Shown: positions 46,682 to 59,496 of the stretch, piece by piece
How positions within the stretch are numbered: the first letter of the stretch is position 1
Layout of the letters: the number at the start of each line of letters is the position of its first letter
From: Xylogone sp. PMI_703
Taxonomy: Eukaryota > Ascomycota > Leotiomycetes
DNA: 64,000 bases
Assembly (NCBI GenBank): GCA_021399445.1
Contig: JAJTUQ010000002.1
Location: forward strand, 3,720,001 to 3,784,000
Direction: 5' to 3'
Made by a program: the position numbers and the translations under genes
The notes under the pieces: model-generated
Seen by the model: the letters and a program-made list of their open reading frames with translations, nothing else
What the model was told of the DNA's origin: nothing
Databases searched by the model: none

Positions 46682-48993
46682 TTAAGAGGAATAGGTAACA
46701 CTATATGCTTGAAAGTAAGTCGCATCGCTAGCGATTTGTACATTTCCCTTGCTGTCGATGGTAAGGTATTTGCCATTCTCCTTCTGAAGAGCATAGCCTG
46801 AGCCAGCCAAAAATGTGATGGTGTAGGTCTCAGCACCAGTGTTGTGATCAACAAGAGAAGTATGAGATCCAATGTATCTACCATCCAAAGCACTGGTAAT
46901 GGTGAAAGTATTTCCATCCTCCGTGAACGCGTGCACAACCCAACGCTGATTAATACTATCGTGTGCAGCAGTCGCCTCTGTTGCAGTAAAGCTAGTGGCC
47001 GAAGAACCCGGGTTGGTGAGAGCATAGCCACCGAACTCGAAGACGAGGTATCGACCCTCAGTCAGGTAACCGCGCACAGCCTTATATCCATTCTCAGAAA
47101 CAAGGGAATCTTCCTCTGTTTGGTCACCATATGGAATTGGCGGGTTTTGGTTCGGATATTGAGCCTGGCAAGGGCCTGGGCCAAGGAGGTTACCGTTAGA
47201 ATCGGTTAGAGGATCCGGAGCGTAAGGGAGAGTTGGAACAGAGTAGTCAGGCTTTACGATTTAGTTTTTAACATATAATTACTGACTGATAGGACACTTA
47301 CGTGGTCAAAGTCAAATGCGTTCAACAAGTTAGACATGTGCTCCCTACGCCAGTCATTCATCTGATCAGTAGTGACATTATACCCAAGCTCAGAGAGCCA
47401 CTCCTCTAAACGTATATTAGAGACAATTTTCTTTCCTTTGAGGGCCTTAACCTACCAACAAACATAATCTGGGAGTTATGGTCGGCATGTTCGGTAAAAA
47501 CGTGACCACCACGAGTCCATGGAGAAATGATATAGAATGGCAGACGAAAACCTGATGAATTAGCAAAGAGACTTTAAACTCCCCGTGCTGATACTTACCG
47601 GGTCCAGAGTAGGTATATCCAACTTCTCCGTATGGATCCTCAAGCCACTCTCCTGGGGTCCCTTCAGGCGAGTGGTAAGGCACGACATGGTCACCCCATC
47701 CGCCAGTCTCTAAGAAATCAATTAGTCGTAATTCTGCAATATATCATGATTCAAAACTTACCGTCATAACTGATCATTAAAACCGTGTTGTTGTAGCCTT
47801 TTCCATTGACAATGGCCTCAACAATCTTCTTCTGTAACCAGCCTCCGTCAATTGGCCTGTTTGGCTGATGTTCACTCAACTCTCCGGGTCCAACAATATA
47901 GCTAACCAGAGGAAGAGTGCCTGCAGCAGCATCGGCATAGAAAGCATCCAAACTGCTATTGGCATTGAACGCTACACCGTGGTTGTATAGAGAGGTGTCG
48001 GCCTTGAGATTCTGGAAGAGCTTGAAGAAGACTAATGGGTCATCAACGTAGTTGTCGGTATCCTGATAAACTTGCCAAGAAACACCGGCATCTTCATAGA
48101 ACTCAGGGACAGTCTTCCAGTCGAATGGGTAGCAGTTGAATGGTTCGCCTTGGGCATTGATCTCACATCCCGGGGTTCTGTTATTATCGAAAACTGGGCC
48201 ACCCTGGCTGGCGTTTTGCTTACCACCTGGAACATTAACAGAACCAGACATCCAGGTAACCCTGTTGGGGTCAGTACAGGACATCACACCCTCCTATGAT
48301 ATATTAATATTTTGATCTCGTATCATGTCACCTCCCAATTTACTTACCTGGTACATGTCTGCAACAGTCCAGGATTCAGCAATGCCGAAATGCACCGGAA
48401 TGTCCTCCTTCTTGAAGTATCCCCAGCTCCATTGGCTGTTGTTCATGGGCCAGTGGTTGTTAAGTCCACCATTGAGAGCAGCATGGTTTGGTGCCCACAA
48501 GTTGCTACCAGCCTGCATACACTGGGTGGCATTGAGGTAGTAACCACCCTCGGCGTTGAGGTAAAAGGGCAAGAGATGGTCTGTAAGAGGAGACATTTCT
48601 GGAATAACCTCTCTGTGGGCAGCCAGTCAAAATTTCGCTGTTCGAAACCCCATCATCGGCACAGATTCAACTTACTGGTAAAAGACTGATTTTCCATCAG
48701 GGTTTATCTGAGCGTTGGGATCAGAAAACCCACGGACACCAGCCATAGTACCGAAATACTATATGTCCATACCAGTCAGCTTTACGGCTCGAGATGCATA
48801 ACTAGAGGGATTGAGGACATTATCCAGTTCTTCTTGGGAACTTGGATATTCCAGAGGGCAAGATTGGTCTCACGTGGTTAAAGGCTCTGTTCTCCTGCAT
48901 GAAGAGAACGACATGCTTGATGTCTTTGATGGAGCCTGCCCGTGCCAAGGAGGCCAGGGCAGCTACAGAAAGGTAGGAGGTGACAGACTTCAT
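46682..48993 (-). CDS. Secreted phospholipase C / phosphoesterase family protein
   Basis: Phosphoesterase-family enzyme (non-haemolytic PLC/acid phosphatase group) that hydrolyses phosphate esters outside the cell. Eight exons, 48993-48874, 48758-48676, 48612-48348, 48293-47762, 47709-47599, 47551-47456, 47405-47302 and 47251-46682, give 626 aa. A signal peptide covers residues 1-19 (AALASLARAG end). Catalytic-type motifs: HVVLFMQENRAFNHYFGTMA with the Glu-Asn pair, GSNLWAPNHAALNGG, VPEFYEDAGVSWQVYQD, SYIVGPGELSEHQPN, and SYDETGGWGDHVVPYHSPEG, where the Asp-Glu and His ligate metals. The last 120 or so residues (from VRGYLTEGRYLVFEF) form a beta-rich repeat region resembling a trefoil-type domain. 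Every exon join keeps frame. It may serve phosphate acquisition. Confidence 0.93.
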
Positions 48994-50239
48994 CCTGGCT
49001 AGATGGCACCTGGACAAGGGATTGAGGGAACCTGTTGATCACTGCCTCCAGAATCCATGGATGCGGACTCAATGTACTCTATATACTTTCCTGCCAGGGT
49101 CCTTCTCCTTCTCTTTCTCCATAACCTTAACCCTGAACACTAGCTGCATATTGTCCCCATAGACAAAAGACGGATTGGATATGAAGCACCAAGTTCTGGA
49201 ATGTTACGTTTCTTGCCCGCGTGCTGAATCCCGGGGTGATTTCCAGCTCTAGCATCACATCCGTACCAACTTCCATAATTTCCGAATAAGGTTAACAATA
49301 AGCAGCTGCAGTCACTGATGGCCACCAAACAATTGACTGGTAATTATTTGCGACATGCGACCCGATGCTCCATAGGAACGGCTTCTCCACCAATTCCACA
49401 GATTCCACAGTACTCCCCCACTCTTGTCTGACCACCGGGCTAACTTGAACAGTTATCAGTCAGCCTGAAGCAGCTCCACCAGTTCCACCGCCGACGAATA
49501 AGCTTTTTTGTCGCCTGCAGGCCTACGAAGCTTGACGCTTCCTTTTCTGGGTACCAGTAGTAGTGATGTTCTTGTCCTTGAGTTGAAGAAAGTTACTAGT
49601 TGAAGGGTATTAATTCTAGGACCTGCTTCTGCTCTTCAACAACAGAGAGTTTCTCGGATTACGTCTTACGCAGAAACCTGTAAACCAAACCATCGAACTC
49701 TTTCAGCCGTCGATGTGCATTTGTTTCGTGGATAAACGGCGAGCCTGCAATAACGGCGGCCATAGTGGCCGTTTCCCTAACCAGCCTAGACAACGTCGGA
49801 CGGAAACAGGCACGGAGGTGGAAACGGTCGAGGATTGCGGAATGCTTGGGGAGATACCACATTATGGCAATGTTACTTTCAGTACCACGTGCGTACATTC
49901 ATTTGATACCATGCATTACTGCTATGCTCCAGCTCGTATAACTTCTGGCCTCCCGGTCTTCAAGGCGCCTAGATTTATCAGTAGCCCCGCCCAGCAGCTA
50001 AAACACACAGTGTGGCTGCTGCAAGGCACACGCCAGCGCTTGGAGCGTTGAAGATGCAGAGAATGTTCGGAGAACCCAGAGAATATATCCAGAACATCTT
50101 GTTATGCAAGCCACCTTTTTCGATTTTTCCACCTCTTCTGCATGGTTCAACAGGCCAGCCTCCCCGACTCTCCCGACATCGAACTCGAGTCAGTATGTAA
50201 AAGCCGGAAAGCCGCAGAACCAGTTCCTGGCGTGGAAGT
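48994..50239. other. Divergent promoter region
   Basis: About 1.2 kb between the divergent PLC and multicopper oxidase genes. No coding sequence with family features was found. CCACxxxTTCCAC-like short repeats occur around 49386-49495. Confidence 0.45.
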
Positions 50240-52751
50240 ATGCAGGGAACAATGGCAATACTACCAGTGAGACGCAAGCGCAAGACGGTATTGATTTCCG
50301 TGCTGTCGGTCATCAGCGTGCTCCTCGTCCTGTTCCTGTATCGCCAGCAAGAAAGTCTCTACCGTCTGCTAAATCAGAAGTCCCCGGGTAATATTTTACA
50401 GTTGCTTCAGAGCAGTACCGACGCCAGCAATAGCCATGAGCAAGCTGATGGGCAACTACAAGACACCTCAACTTCATCCACACCGCTGTTAACAAAGACT
50501 TCCCTCGAGCTTACAAGGGCTTTGCATCCTGCAGACCACGTTTCTCGTCCAGCTACCTCGATCTATCTTGATTGGGATATCAAGTTAGCACCAAGGACTC
50601 CCGACGGCGTGCTGAAAAATGTATTCCTAATCAATGGTGGGTTGGCTGCAGCTGCCCCTCTGACCCCCATTTCTCATCATCTCTAGCTCTTTCTTCGCTA
50701 GGATCATTTTCCTTAACTGCATTTTCTCGCACGTGGACGTTATTTCATTGCTATTGCTTAACTATCTCAAATTTGATGCTTGATACTCATAGTTAGACAT
50801 AGATGAATTCCCTGGGCCTACAATTGAGGGTCGCCCAGGAGATACACTCATTATCAACGTTCACAATCATCACCGAAACAATGAGTCTATCTCAATTCAC
50901 TGGCATGGATTACACATGACAGGTTTGTCTTTTAAACTCCATTTACACAGAGCCTTACTTTACTAACCATCCCAAAGGCGCAAATCATATGGATGGAGTC
51001 GTTACCTACACACAGTGCGGTATACCTCCAGGCCATAACTTCACCTATCAATTCAGAATTGATGATGATCAGTTTGGAAGCTTTTGGTTAGTCTATCTTT
51101 CTATCCTATCTTCTAATAGCAAAGTTCTATCACTCTTCTAACAACACAAGGTATCATGCTCATTCGGGAGCTCATCGCGCTGATGGACTCTATGGTGGAT
51201 TAATTATCCACAAACCAACCACTGCCGAGGATGGTAACATTATCAGTGAACTTGCGGAATATGGCTACGACGATGAACGACTATTCTTAGTAGGAGATTG
51301 GTACCATCCTCCTGGAAGTGAGATTCTGGGAAGGTTTATGAATGTACGGAGCCTAGGTTTTGAAGTAAGTTGGCAAGGTTTACTTAACTGTCATTTTATT
51401 ACATCCACTCTATCTCAATTATTGGACACGAATAAGTCAGCCATATATTAACTTGAATAAAATAGCCAGTCCCCGACTCATTTCTTGTCAATGGTTTAGG
51501 TCGATTCAACTGCTCCTTGATCATGCCCGCATATCCTGTTCAGTGTAAAGAGGGCAATATGCCCTGGTTGCAGCTCGACAAGACCAATAAATACAGATTT
51601 CGAGTGGTCAATGTAGGGTGAGTTTCGTTTTCTCTAAAGCACAATTATGACTAATAATTTACATCTAGAGCATTAGCAGGGATCAGTATCTCCATCTCAG
51701 GAGCTAAAATGACTGTTTTGCAGGTGGATGGAGGAGAGCGTATTATCGGCGCTGAAGCCTCCGACTCAATAGGGATTCTCTATCCCGGAGAGAGAATGGA
51801 TGTTCTTGTTGAATGGGTAGATGGCGAACAAAAAAACGATTCATTCCTCATAATAACTTTAGATCCTGAGTGAGTCTAAACAACCCTCCTCTCCATTAAT
51901 CCTGAACCCTGACAGAGCTAGAAATTTTCGAGCACACAACCTCGCGCTCACACCAACTCGGTCTTTTCGCATATCCGACTCCTTATCCCCACAGCCAGCC
52001 CTCGCTATCGAACCAAAATCAACCTCTTTATCGTACTTTAACCTCTCCACTGTCATTGGTATGGACCTATCTTCTACAGTTGGTTTTCCAGAGAAGGCAG
52101 ACAAGACATTCGTAATCTATACTACCGTTGTAATTCTCACTATCCACGATAATATTCCCATGGGTATCGTAAATCGTACTTCATGGCAACCACAGTCTAA
52201 ACCGCAAAAACCATTGTTTTTACTAGATCGTACAGAGTGGGATAAAAACCAGCTCGTGCCTTGGACTGGACCGGATCCTGTCTGGGTCGATGTAGTCGTC
52301 AATAATCTGGATGAATACGGTCATCCTTTCCACTTGGTACGTCACACCCTTTCCTAGGCAGTGTTTATTGGAGTTAAGTCCATCAAAACACAATTCTAAA
52401 TTCTTGCAGCATGGCTTCGACTTCTACATCATCTCAATCTACCGCTCCAGCTACAACTGGGGCTCATATAACCCTTATGAAATGGATGAACCACCTGCTG
52501 GTCCCTTTAACTTGTTGAATCCCTTAAGAAAAGACACAGTGTATATCCCACGTAGAGGCTACGCCGTATTACGTTTCCGGGCAGACAACGAGGGTCTGTG
52601 GATGATGCACTGCCATGTTATGTGGCACCAAGCAAGCGGAATGACATTCGGCTTCCAGGTACTGGGAAACGAGAACGGGGTGTTCAACGAAGTAAATGAC
52701 GAGAAAAGGCGTATAGCCGCCGAGCTATGCAATAAACATGAGAAGATTTAA
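50240..52751 (+). CDS. Multicopper oxidase (laccase/ferroxidase-like), N-terminal membrane anchor
   Basis: Copper oxidase that couples substrate oxidation to reduction of oxygen to water. Eight exons, 50240-50636, 50803-50922, 50978-51086, 51151-51364, 51466-51617, 51669-51869, 51922-52336 and 52410-52751, give 649 aa. All four copper signatures are present: HWHG ([11 protein letters not shown]), HAH ([14 protein letters not shown]), HPFHLHGFDF across the last intron, and [16 protein letters not shown], with Met as likely axial residue of the type 1 copper. Residues about 10-35 are a basic stretch plus one hydrophobic helix ([19 protein letters not shown]), predicting a signal anchor rather than a cleaved signal; a serine/threonine-rich linker follows. 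Fet3 ferroxidases instead carry a C-terminal helix. The substrate is not determined. Confidence 0.93.
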
Positions 52752-55700
52752 ACCGGGTTAAGAAAATCTTGCATATACATTCTTGACTTTGAGGATACCA
52801 TGGATCGGCCACATTCTTTGGATGTTAGCTTTATGAAATAATTATGAAGGTTTTTATCCACCGCAGGCTCATTTCAGGTGAGATTCGCAAGTTTAAACTA
52901 GCATATCAATCAATTTTTCGATCGATCATCGGTTTAATGTACTGGTAACTTATCCAGAGCTTCCAACGTGGAGAATACAGTATTTTTTGCTAGGAACATT
53001 CTTGCCAGTACACATCAAATTTTTTTCCCCTTCATATTAGTTGGATTAGCCGCAACAGCAGAAACAAGCTCATAATATCTCCATGGCTATGTTTTCCATA
53101 TCTCATGTACAGAATTCAGAAGGGACTAAGTTTATTAAATCGACATTATTCTTAGGGGCTGTTAAGCGCACAGAATAAGAGCCTGAAATTCACTAGACTT
53201 TACTACGATTTCAAGTTTAAACCCTATGCAGATATCAACGATGTATACCAAAGCTCAGTATAGCTACCTGCCATATAACGGCATGACATAATCGCCGTAC
53301 CTAACTATCATAGCCACTTCCAGGCAAGCCTTGACGTCAAAATAGACCTTCTACGCCTCTAATAGAACAGTGTACCTGTCAGATAAGTCGGCTCTCACGT
53401 AAGGACCCAGAGTCTTGAAAATATAACTAGTTTAGCTTAGCCGTTCGAGACGGCAGAATACATCCAGATAAGCAAATTTACAGCCACCGGGTTGTTTCTT
53501 GCGCCAAACGTTACGTGTCAGGAAGTGCATTTCCGAGATGTCGGGAAACCTCTGTGGAACAGTCAATAAAATACGGATATGTGAGGCATATTAGAACTTA
53601 GTGGCCGCATTAATTATTTAGTGGAAGTTGATAAAGTCAAATTGATTACTCTAATAACTTATATACAGCCTATCTCGTCGACCAAAGTTATATTGTAAGT
53701 GCAGTTCAAGTGTAATATTTCTAAACTGGAGTCAGTTTGTTTCAAGGCTTTCTAATCCTCATACTTCGTCTTATTATCTTAAATTAGATAGTCTAGCCCT
53801 GGAGTGGTAAATTAATTCTATTCACTGTGTACCTAATGAACAATACTGCAGCTTTCTATAAACTAATCTTATGGCTATCGCCACTCAGGCAAGACTAGTC
53901 CCAGGTCACCCAGGCGCTATAGATTATACCCCCGAGCGCGCTCTTCAATAGATGGTTTGGAGATTGAGTATAGGGGCGGCTTAATGGTACGCCAATGAAG
54001 TGTAAAAAGTGGTATATGGAAAATAGGTGTATCAGAACGGTAGGATATCGTTAACGAACTTCATGAATATCCCCCGAGGTGTTAACCTACATTGAAACAA
54101 CTCGTTATGATTACTAGCAAACAGGCGAGAACTTAACTGACACATGTCCAGAATATAATGGGGTTAGGCATAGCCAAGATTCAGCTTGAAGAACTAGAAA
54201 GCTTCCATCTTCAGCTCGATGAAATCATGTTCCTTGTTTTTGAAACAGAGCATGTTCCCCCGAGACTTGGCCAGGAATAGGAGTATCGATTCAATGCGCC
54301 CCACAATAGGAGAACAACGGGCCGAAGCCAAGATTTCTTGGCAGATCATCTATATCAATGTGTTATGTACCGTAGTTGCGGTAGTGCATATTGACCAACC
54401 GTGGTGTATATTAATAGTTTAGTATACTTTTCCTTTGAAGGGCAAGTGGGCATCTTCTTAAAACCTGGGTGTGAACACCGGTGCAGAGATTCTAGTACTG
54501 GTCCTAAAGATGCTCCAGAGAGTGGTCTATCTGAAAGTAATTTTCAACGGCCACTACTGCATCATCTTACATTGCAATTGTGCAACTATCGCCAGATAAT
54601 GTCTTGTGAATACAGCCCCTATTGGCTAGGGTAGTAAAGGAGCCCCGCAAAGATGGAGGTGTGGTCTTGTTGATAAAAAAAGTCCCAATTCAGTTTAAGG
54701 CAGGGTTTGCTACTAGCTTAAGCCTAATTTTACCTAGAGCTCCACAAGCTCCAGCAAGCTGTACAGTAGCAATGGTAGCTTCATCAGCTTAGCATTACTG
54801 AGGCACCCATTCTACTTTTTATGAATTGGAACTCTACCAAGCATAGCTAGAGTTTGAACCATGAAACAACATGCCTCACCTGATCCGGTATTAACTTGCT
54901 TTTGATTGCCTTGCCAGATATAAGAAGCCATCAATATCAGGGATCGTGGGAATGACACCAGCGAATCGGACTATGTCCTAGCACTCGGTAGGGGTCTCAG
55001 GATATACAAGAGGATCCCACGTTATTGTCAGACCAATTTTAATATCAATATGTGCACCATCCTTCTCTAAGAAAATTTCCAAGGCTGCATACTTAGTTAC
55101 AATGAACATAGGCATAATCTTAACTCAGCTCAGCGGCAGATTCCCGAGCCCGAAACCAACCGGGTAAAAACACTGGAGGGCAAAATGTAGATGCGTAGAA
55201 CCGTGAACGTGGCACTCGACGGCACGCTAGAGCTTTATCCAGGATGCTACACATTCCAGGCAGGTAGAGGACAAAGTTGGTTTATATCAATACTAACACC
55301 GCCCTTTCAATCTTTCCCAGACCCCATAAGGTCTTGCCGTGGTGGATAATGAAAGAGGGTAAAACGTGGTCTGAGCTAAAATATTCGATTTACTGCCAAG
55401 CCTTAGGAGACATCAATTTATATATCGACCAGGTCTTAGTAACGGAAAGCAACTAAGGAGCCATTTTCTAGTAATCTTGTATAGAAAATGTAACCAGTCT
55501 CTCATAAGGAGTTGTACCTCACGTAACAAAACAACCACATTTAAGAACATCTGAATGATACAATTCATATTTAATAAGTTCATCTCTTTAGGTTACTTTA
55601 TGTAGAGCCCTTGTCTAATCTCCATCATACCAGGGCTAGATTAGCCCCTGTTCTATGCTGTACATCCCACCCCAGAGCAGATCAGCTTATAGCGCAATGC

Positions 55701-56698
55701 GTGCCAGGGTATATCAACCTAACGGCTGCAGACTCACTCAAAGATACCTCGTTACGTCGCAATGCCAAGCAGTAGCAACGTGGCCTAGCAGGGCATACTA
55801 ATCTAGCCAACATTTTATATGTAAGTGGACTATCTATTGAGATAACGATTCACAGTATACTCTAGTTAACCTTTAGATCAAGAAAGCGAAATGTTGGCTA
55901 TAAACTCTATAAAATATAAGATATCCAAACGCCATTTCGATGGCTGGAAATTTTCCGAGGTAAGCTTCACTTTCTCTAGCTACAATCTTGAACAGAATTT
56001 TGATTCAACTACATTCACCCGCGGGATCTGAGATCTAAATCTACAAAGTATAAGGTAGTCTCTTTATTATAAATCAATAACTCAAGTGTAGGCAATCCTT
56101 GTACTTAGTCATTTCATCCGGCTAAACTTCGACAGCCGCCTGGCTGTTGGGATATAAACCTGCGACGGTAACGGCATGGTCGTAGTTCTTGAGTAGCCCA
56201 TTCATCTCTTGAGGAATAACAACACTCTTTTGAGTAGGTATTAAGCTTCAGGAATTAGCCGGTCGTGAAGTTTCAGGGCTTCCGAGTATTTAGCCTAATA
56301 CATCAACCCTTTCTTTCATCCTAGAGATACGCACGGCATTTCTTCCAAGTGCTGACACTAAGGTGTATCGTCTACACCGCTCCCATCCTTGACGGAGATT
56401 AAAAGACTACATGCCTGATTGGCCTGATTGGTAGATGTGATCATTTTGCAAGGTACGACCTACAGTTCAATTCCCCCAAGGGTGGGATCCCCAGCAGCCC
56501 TAATAGAGCGCGGGGAAAGCTCAGAAGCTTACAGTGGGGATTATGACATAGAAGTCCGGCAAATATAGCTTCAGTTGCTAACTGCAATGCAGGCAAAAAT
56601 GTCGGAAAGTCACTCACAGTATAAAATGGCAATACTTGCCTCTTCTCTGGTTCCTCTAGCAAGGGTTCGTCTGAAGCTTACAAGTGCTAACAGGCACA
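52752..56698. other. Four-kilobase gene desert
   Basis: No gene could be supported on either strand; the longest frames (54219-54422, 54401-54634) lack recognisable motifs. Composition is AT-rich and stop-dense, as expected of old, possibly RIP-mutated repeats, but no terminal repeats or retroelement motifs were found by eye. The last few hundred bases are the esterase promoter. Confidence 0.5.
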
Positions 56699-58881
56699 AT
56701 GCCTTCCCATTCGATTGCAGCTTACTTACTCTTGGCCTTGGCTACAGACGTTGTCTCGGCTCATAGCACAAAAATTCCAAGTCCAGCACACCTCGGCGAT
56801 GTGAGCATCCTGGCTGCTGACGACCTCATCAGTATGTTTTTATCCACTCGACATTTGCAGCCTCATAATTACTGACTCTTGCTGTATAGCTACCAACATA
56901 CCTAAAACAACCGGTGCCGTCTTGTTGAACTCACCTGGCAACTGGTTCTCCGCCCAATCCTCTTGTGAGGCATTGAGTGAGGCACTATGGTCCCCTAAGC
57001 ACCAGAACTTCAATGCTGGGTTGAACAACTCACTTGCATATGAGGTATATAGTGGAAGATTCGAGAGTAGCCAACTCTTCTGGATCGGAGAACAAGGCGG
57101 CACTCCATCACACGGCGCACCCCTGTGTCCGGCCATGGATGTAAAAGCAAAGGTCCATCAAGTTAGCTGTGCCAATAAGCTTCCAGCTCTATGTACCCAG
57201 AATGCACCAGCATCAAATATTACCTTTGCAAACACCGCTCCTGCATTTCAGGTTGCGCAGAAAGTTGGGTCGCAGACACTGATCGGATACAGAGACTTCC
57301 TGACGTTTCGATTCATTGGTGTGCGGTTCGCAAAAGAGCCAGAGAGATTTACTTATTCCAGCCTCTATGATAGCAAAGGGACAAATTATGCCCTTAACCC
57401 GGCACCGGAGTGTCTACAGCCACCAAACGCTGGTAGCACGGACTGTTTGTTCCTCAATATCTGGACCACTCTTCTTCCCGCTGCCAAACGCCCAGCAAAG
57501 AAGGACCTCAAGCCTGTCATGGTATACATTTACGGTGGAGGTTTCACCACTGGGTCAGCCTCTAACCCAACCAACGATGGAGGGAATACCGCCGCTCGTG
57601 GTGACGTTGTTGTGGTTGATATTGCGTACCGTCTCGGAACTCTTGGGTTTCTTGCGTTCAAAGACGGTGTCCACAATGGCAACTACTGGATTTCGGACTG
57701 CATTGCTGGTTTACAGTGGGTCCAGAAATATATTGAGAATTTTGGTGGAGATCCCTCTCGTGTCACAATCTACGGCGAGTCCGCCGGTGCTGAGACGGTG
57801 CAAGCTCTCCTAGCATCTCCAATGGCGAAGGGCCTTTTTCGTGGGGCAATTATGCAATCCAACTATTACCAGCCTTATGCCCCAATCGCCTCATCTTATA
57901 ATCGCTCAACTCTTCCAATTCTTCAAGAGACTGGTTGTATTGATGCTCGTGACCAAATCGCGTGCCTACGAGCATACAACGCTACCGAGTTGATAAATCT
58001 GAAGACAAACTTCAAGTATGACATGTTATCCTTATTTTCTGCTCATAACGCTAACAATTAGCAGCTACCCAGTCATGGATGGCAAATACCTGACGTCTTC
58101 TTACATTAAGTTAGATGGCCACGACCGCCACTCTCCTACCAATTCTGTTCCAGTGCTTATGGGTGTCAATCGCGACGAAGGTGGCGTGTTGAGCACACTC
58201 TACCAGACTGATGATCTCACTACTGGCATAGAAGATGTGTCAGCCTCTCAAGGACTCAATTCAACTGCTATTCTTGCCTCTAAGGCTTTCTCTCTTGGGA
58301 ACGGACCAAATCCTAGCAATCTCACCCTCGATGTCTTCAATACCACCACTCGTATCTATACGGATAACTCATTCCGCTGTGCTAACCAATTCACGGCCTA
58401 CGCTGGCGTAAAATCAGGTGTTCTGCCTCATATCTGGTTTTATGAGTTCAACCGCACATACCAGGATCCAGCCTACAACGTAAATGGGGTCTGTGGCGCG
58501 CCAGTTACAAAGACTCATCCATTTGGTGATCCTTCAGCAGAGTACTTTAAGTGCCACGCCGGTGATCTCGCAAATACATTTGGTAATGTAGCACGTGTTG
58601 GCTTCCCAGAACGAGACGGAAATGATATGCCATTTGCGCAAGTAGTAGTTGATTACTGGACAGCATTTGGCAGAAATCTCAACCCGAATCCAGACCTGGA
58701 GTATCTCAAGGTCCGGGGATACTGGAACACGATCAACCAGATCAAAGTTTCAGGAAAGTGGGATCCAGTAAATTGGAAGCACCCTAAAATGATGGAGCTA
58801 CAGTGGAATAGCTTCATGGCACCATTCAGAGATGAACAGCAGTGTGCAGTCCTGGGATATCCATTGGATCTGCTGGCTTGA
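56699..58881 (+). CDS. Secreted type-B carboxylesterase with lectin-like N-terminal domain
   Basis: Alpha/beta-hydrolase of 691 aa. Exons: 56699-56831, 56890-58015 and 58065-58881. A signal peptide spans about residues 1-20 (AYLLLALATDVVSA). Residues about 50-165 resemble a C-type-lectin-like fold: NWFSAQSSCEALSEALW, LFWIGEQGG, and three later cysteines ending PALCTQNA. The carboxylesterase domain follows, with FRFIGVRFA, ECLQPP, DCLFLNIW, YIYGGGFTTGS (oxyanion hole), the nucleophile elbow VTIYGESAGAE, NRDEGG carrying the acidic residue, and the catalytic His in KCHAGDLANTFG. This fusion is known from filamentous ascomycetes, where its function is uncharacterised. The esterase should act on extracellular esters; the added domain may bind glycans or surfaces, which is inference. 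Confidence 0.93.
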
Positions 58882-59496
58882 AAGGCTGAGTTACAATATA
58901 TATATGATGTTAATTGCTCAGTCCTGCAGTAAAAGAAACTAAAGAATAATAAAGTTTGTACATAATTTATATACCGAAAGATTGAATTTTGTGACCATTG
59001 ATTTGAGCCTTACCGAGTCATGACGGCTTATTTCACTCATTATAACGCTTTCCTGAGCATTCATTAATTACAGCACCTCAAAATTGAGTTTTCGTTATCA
59101 TATGTGTGCAGTCTTTGATAGATTCATTGAATCTTCAAAGAATCGTATGATAAATGTGATCTTACTGTGAATAACAGTTCCAAGTGATTAACAAAACAAG
59201 TTGTGTCACCTTCAACAGTGAATTAGCTGAAAGGAGAAGGAGGGATGAACGGAAGACGGATCATATATCCTCCGCTCCCCACCTAGACTCCAGGATCGAA
59301 ACCTTCAGTCGCAATAAACCCGGCATACAGCTTTCCTACGGTATCTTTATACGTCAGATCTATCATTCAATTGCGCGTCTATTTTTTATACAATAGTAAT
59401 ATTGTATCAGATTGTGAGAGGACTCAGAAAGACGTAAGCTCCCTCAATCGCATACATATCCCCGCCCCCACCTAAACTAACACAGGCTCTACTATC
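58882..59496. other. Intergenic between esterase and RGG protein
   Basis: About 600 bp, AT-rich, with no gene seen. The pyrimidine-rich stretch just before 59497 is typical of a highly expressed fungal promoter or 5' UTR. Confidence 0.45.
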
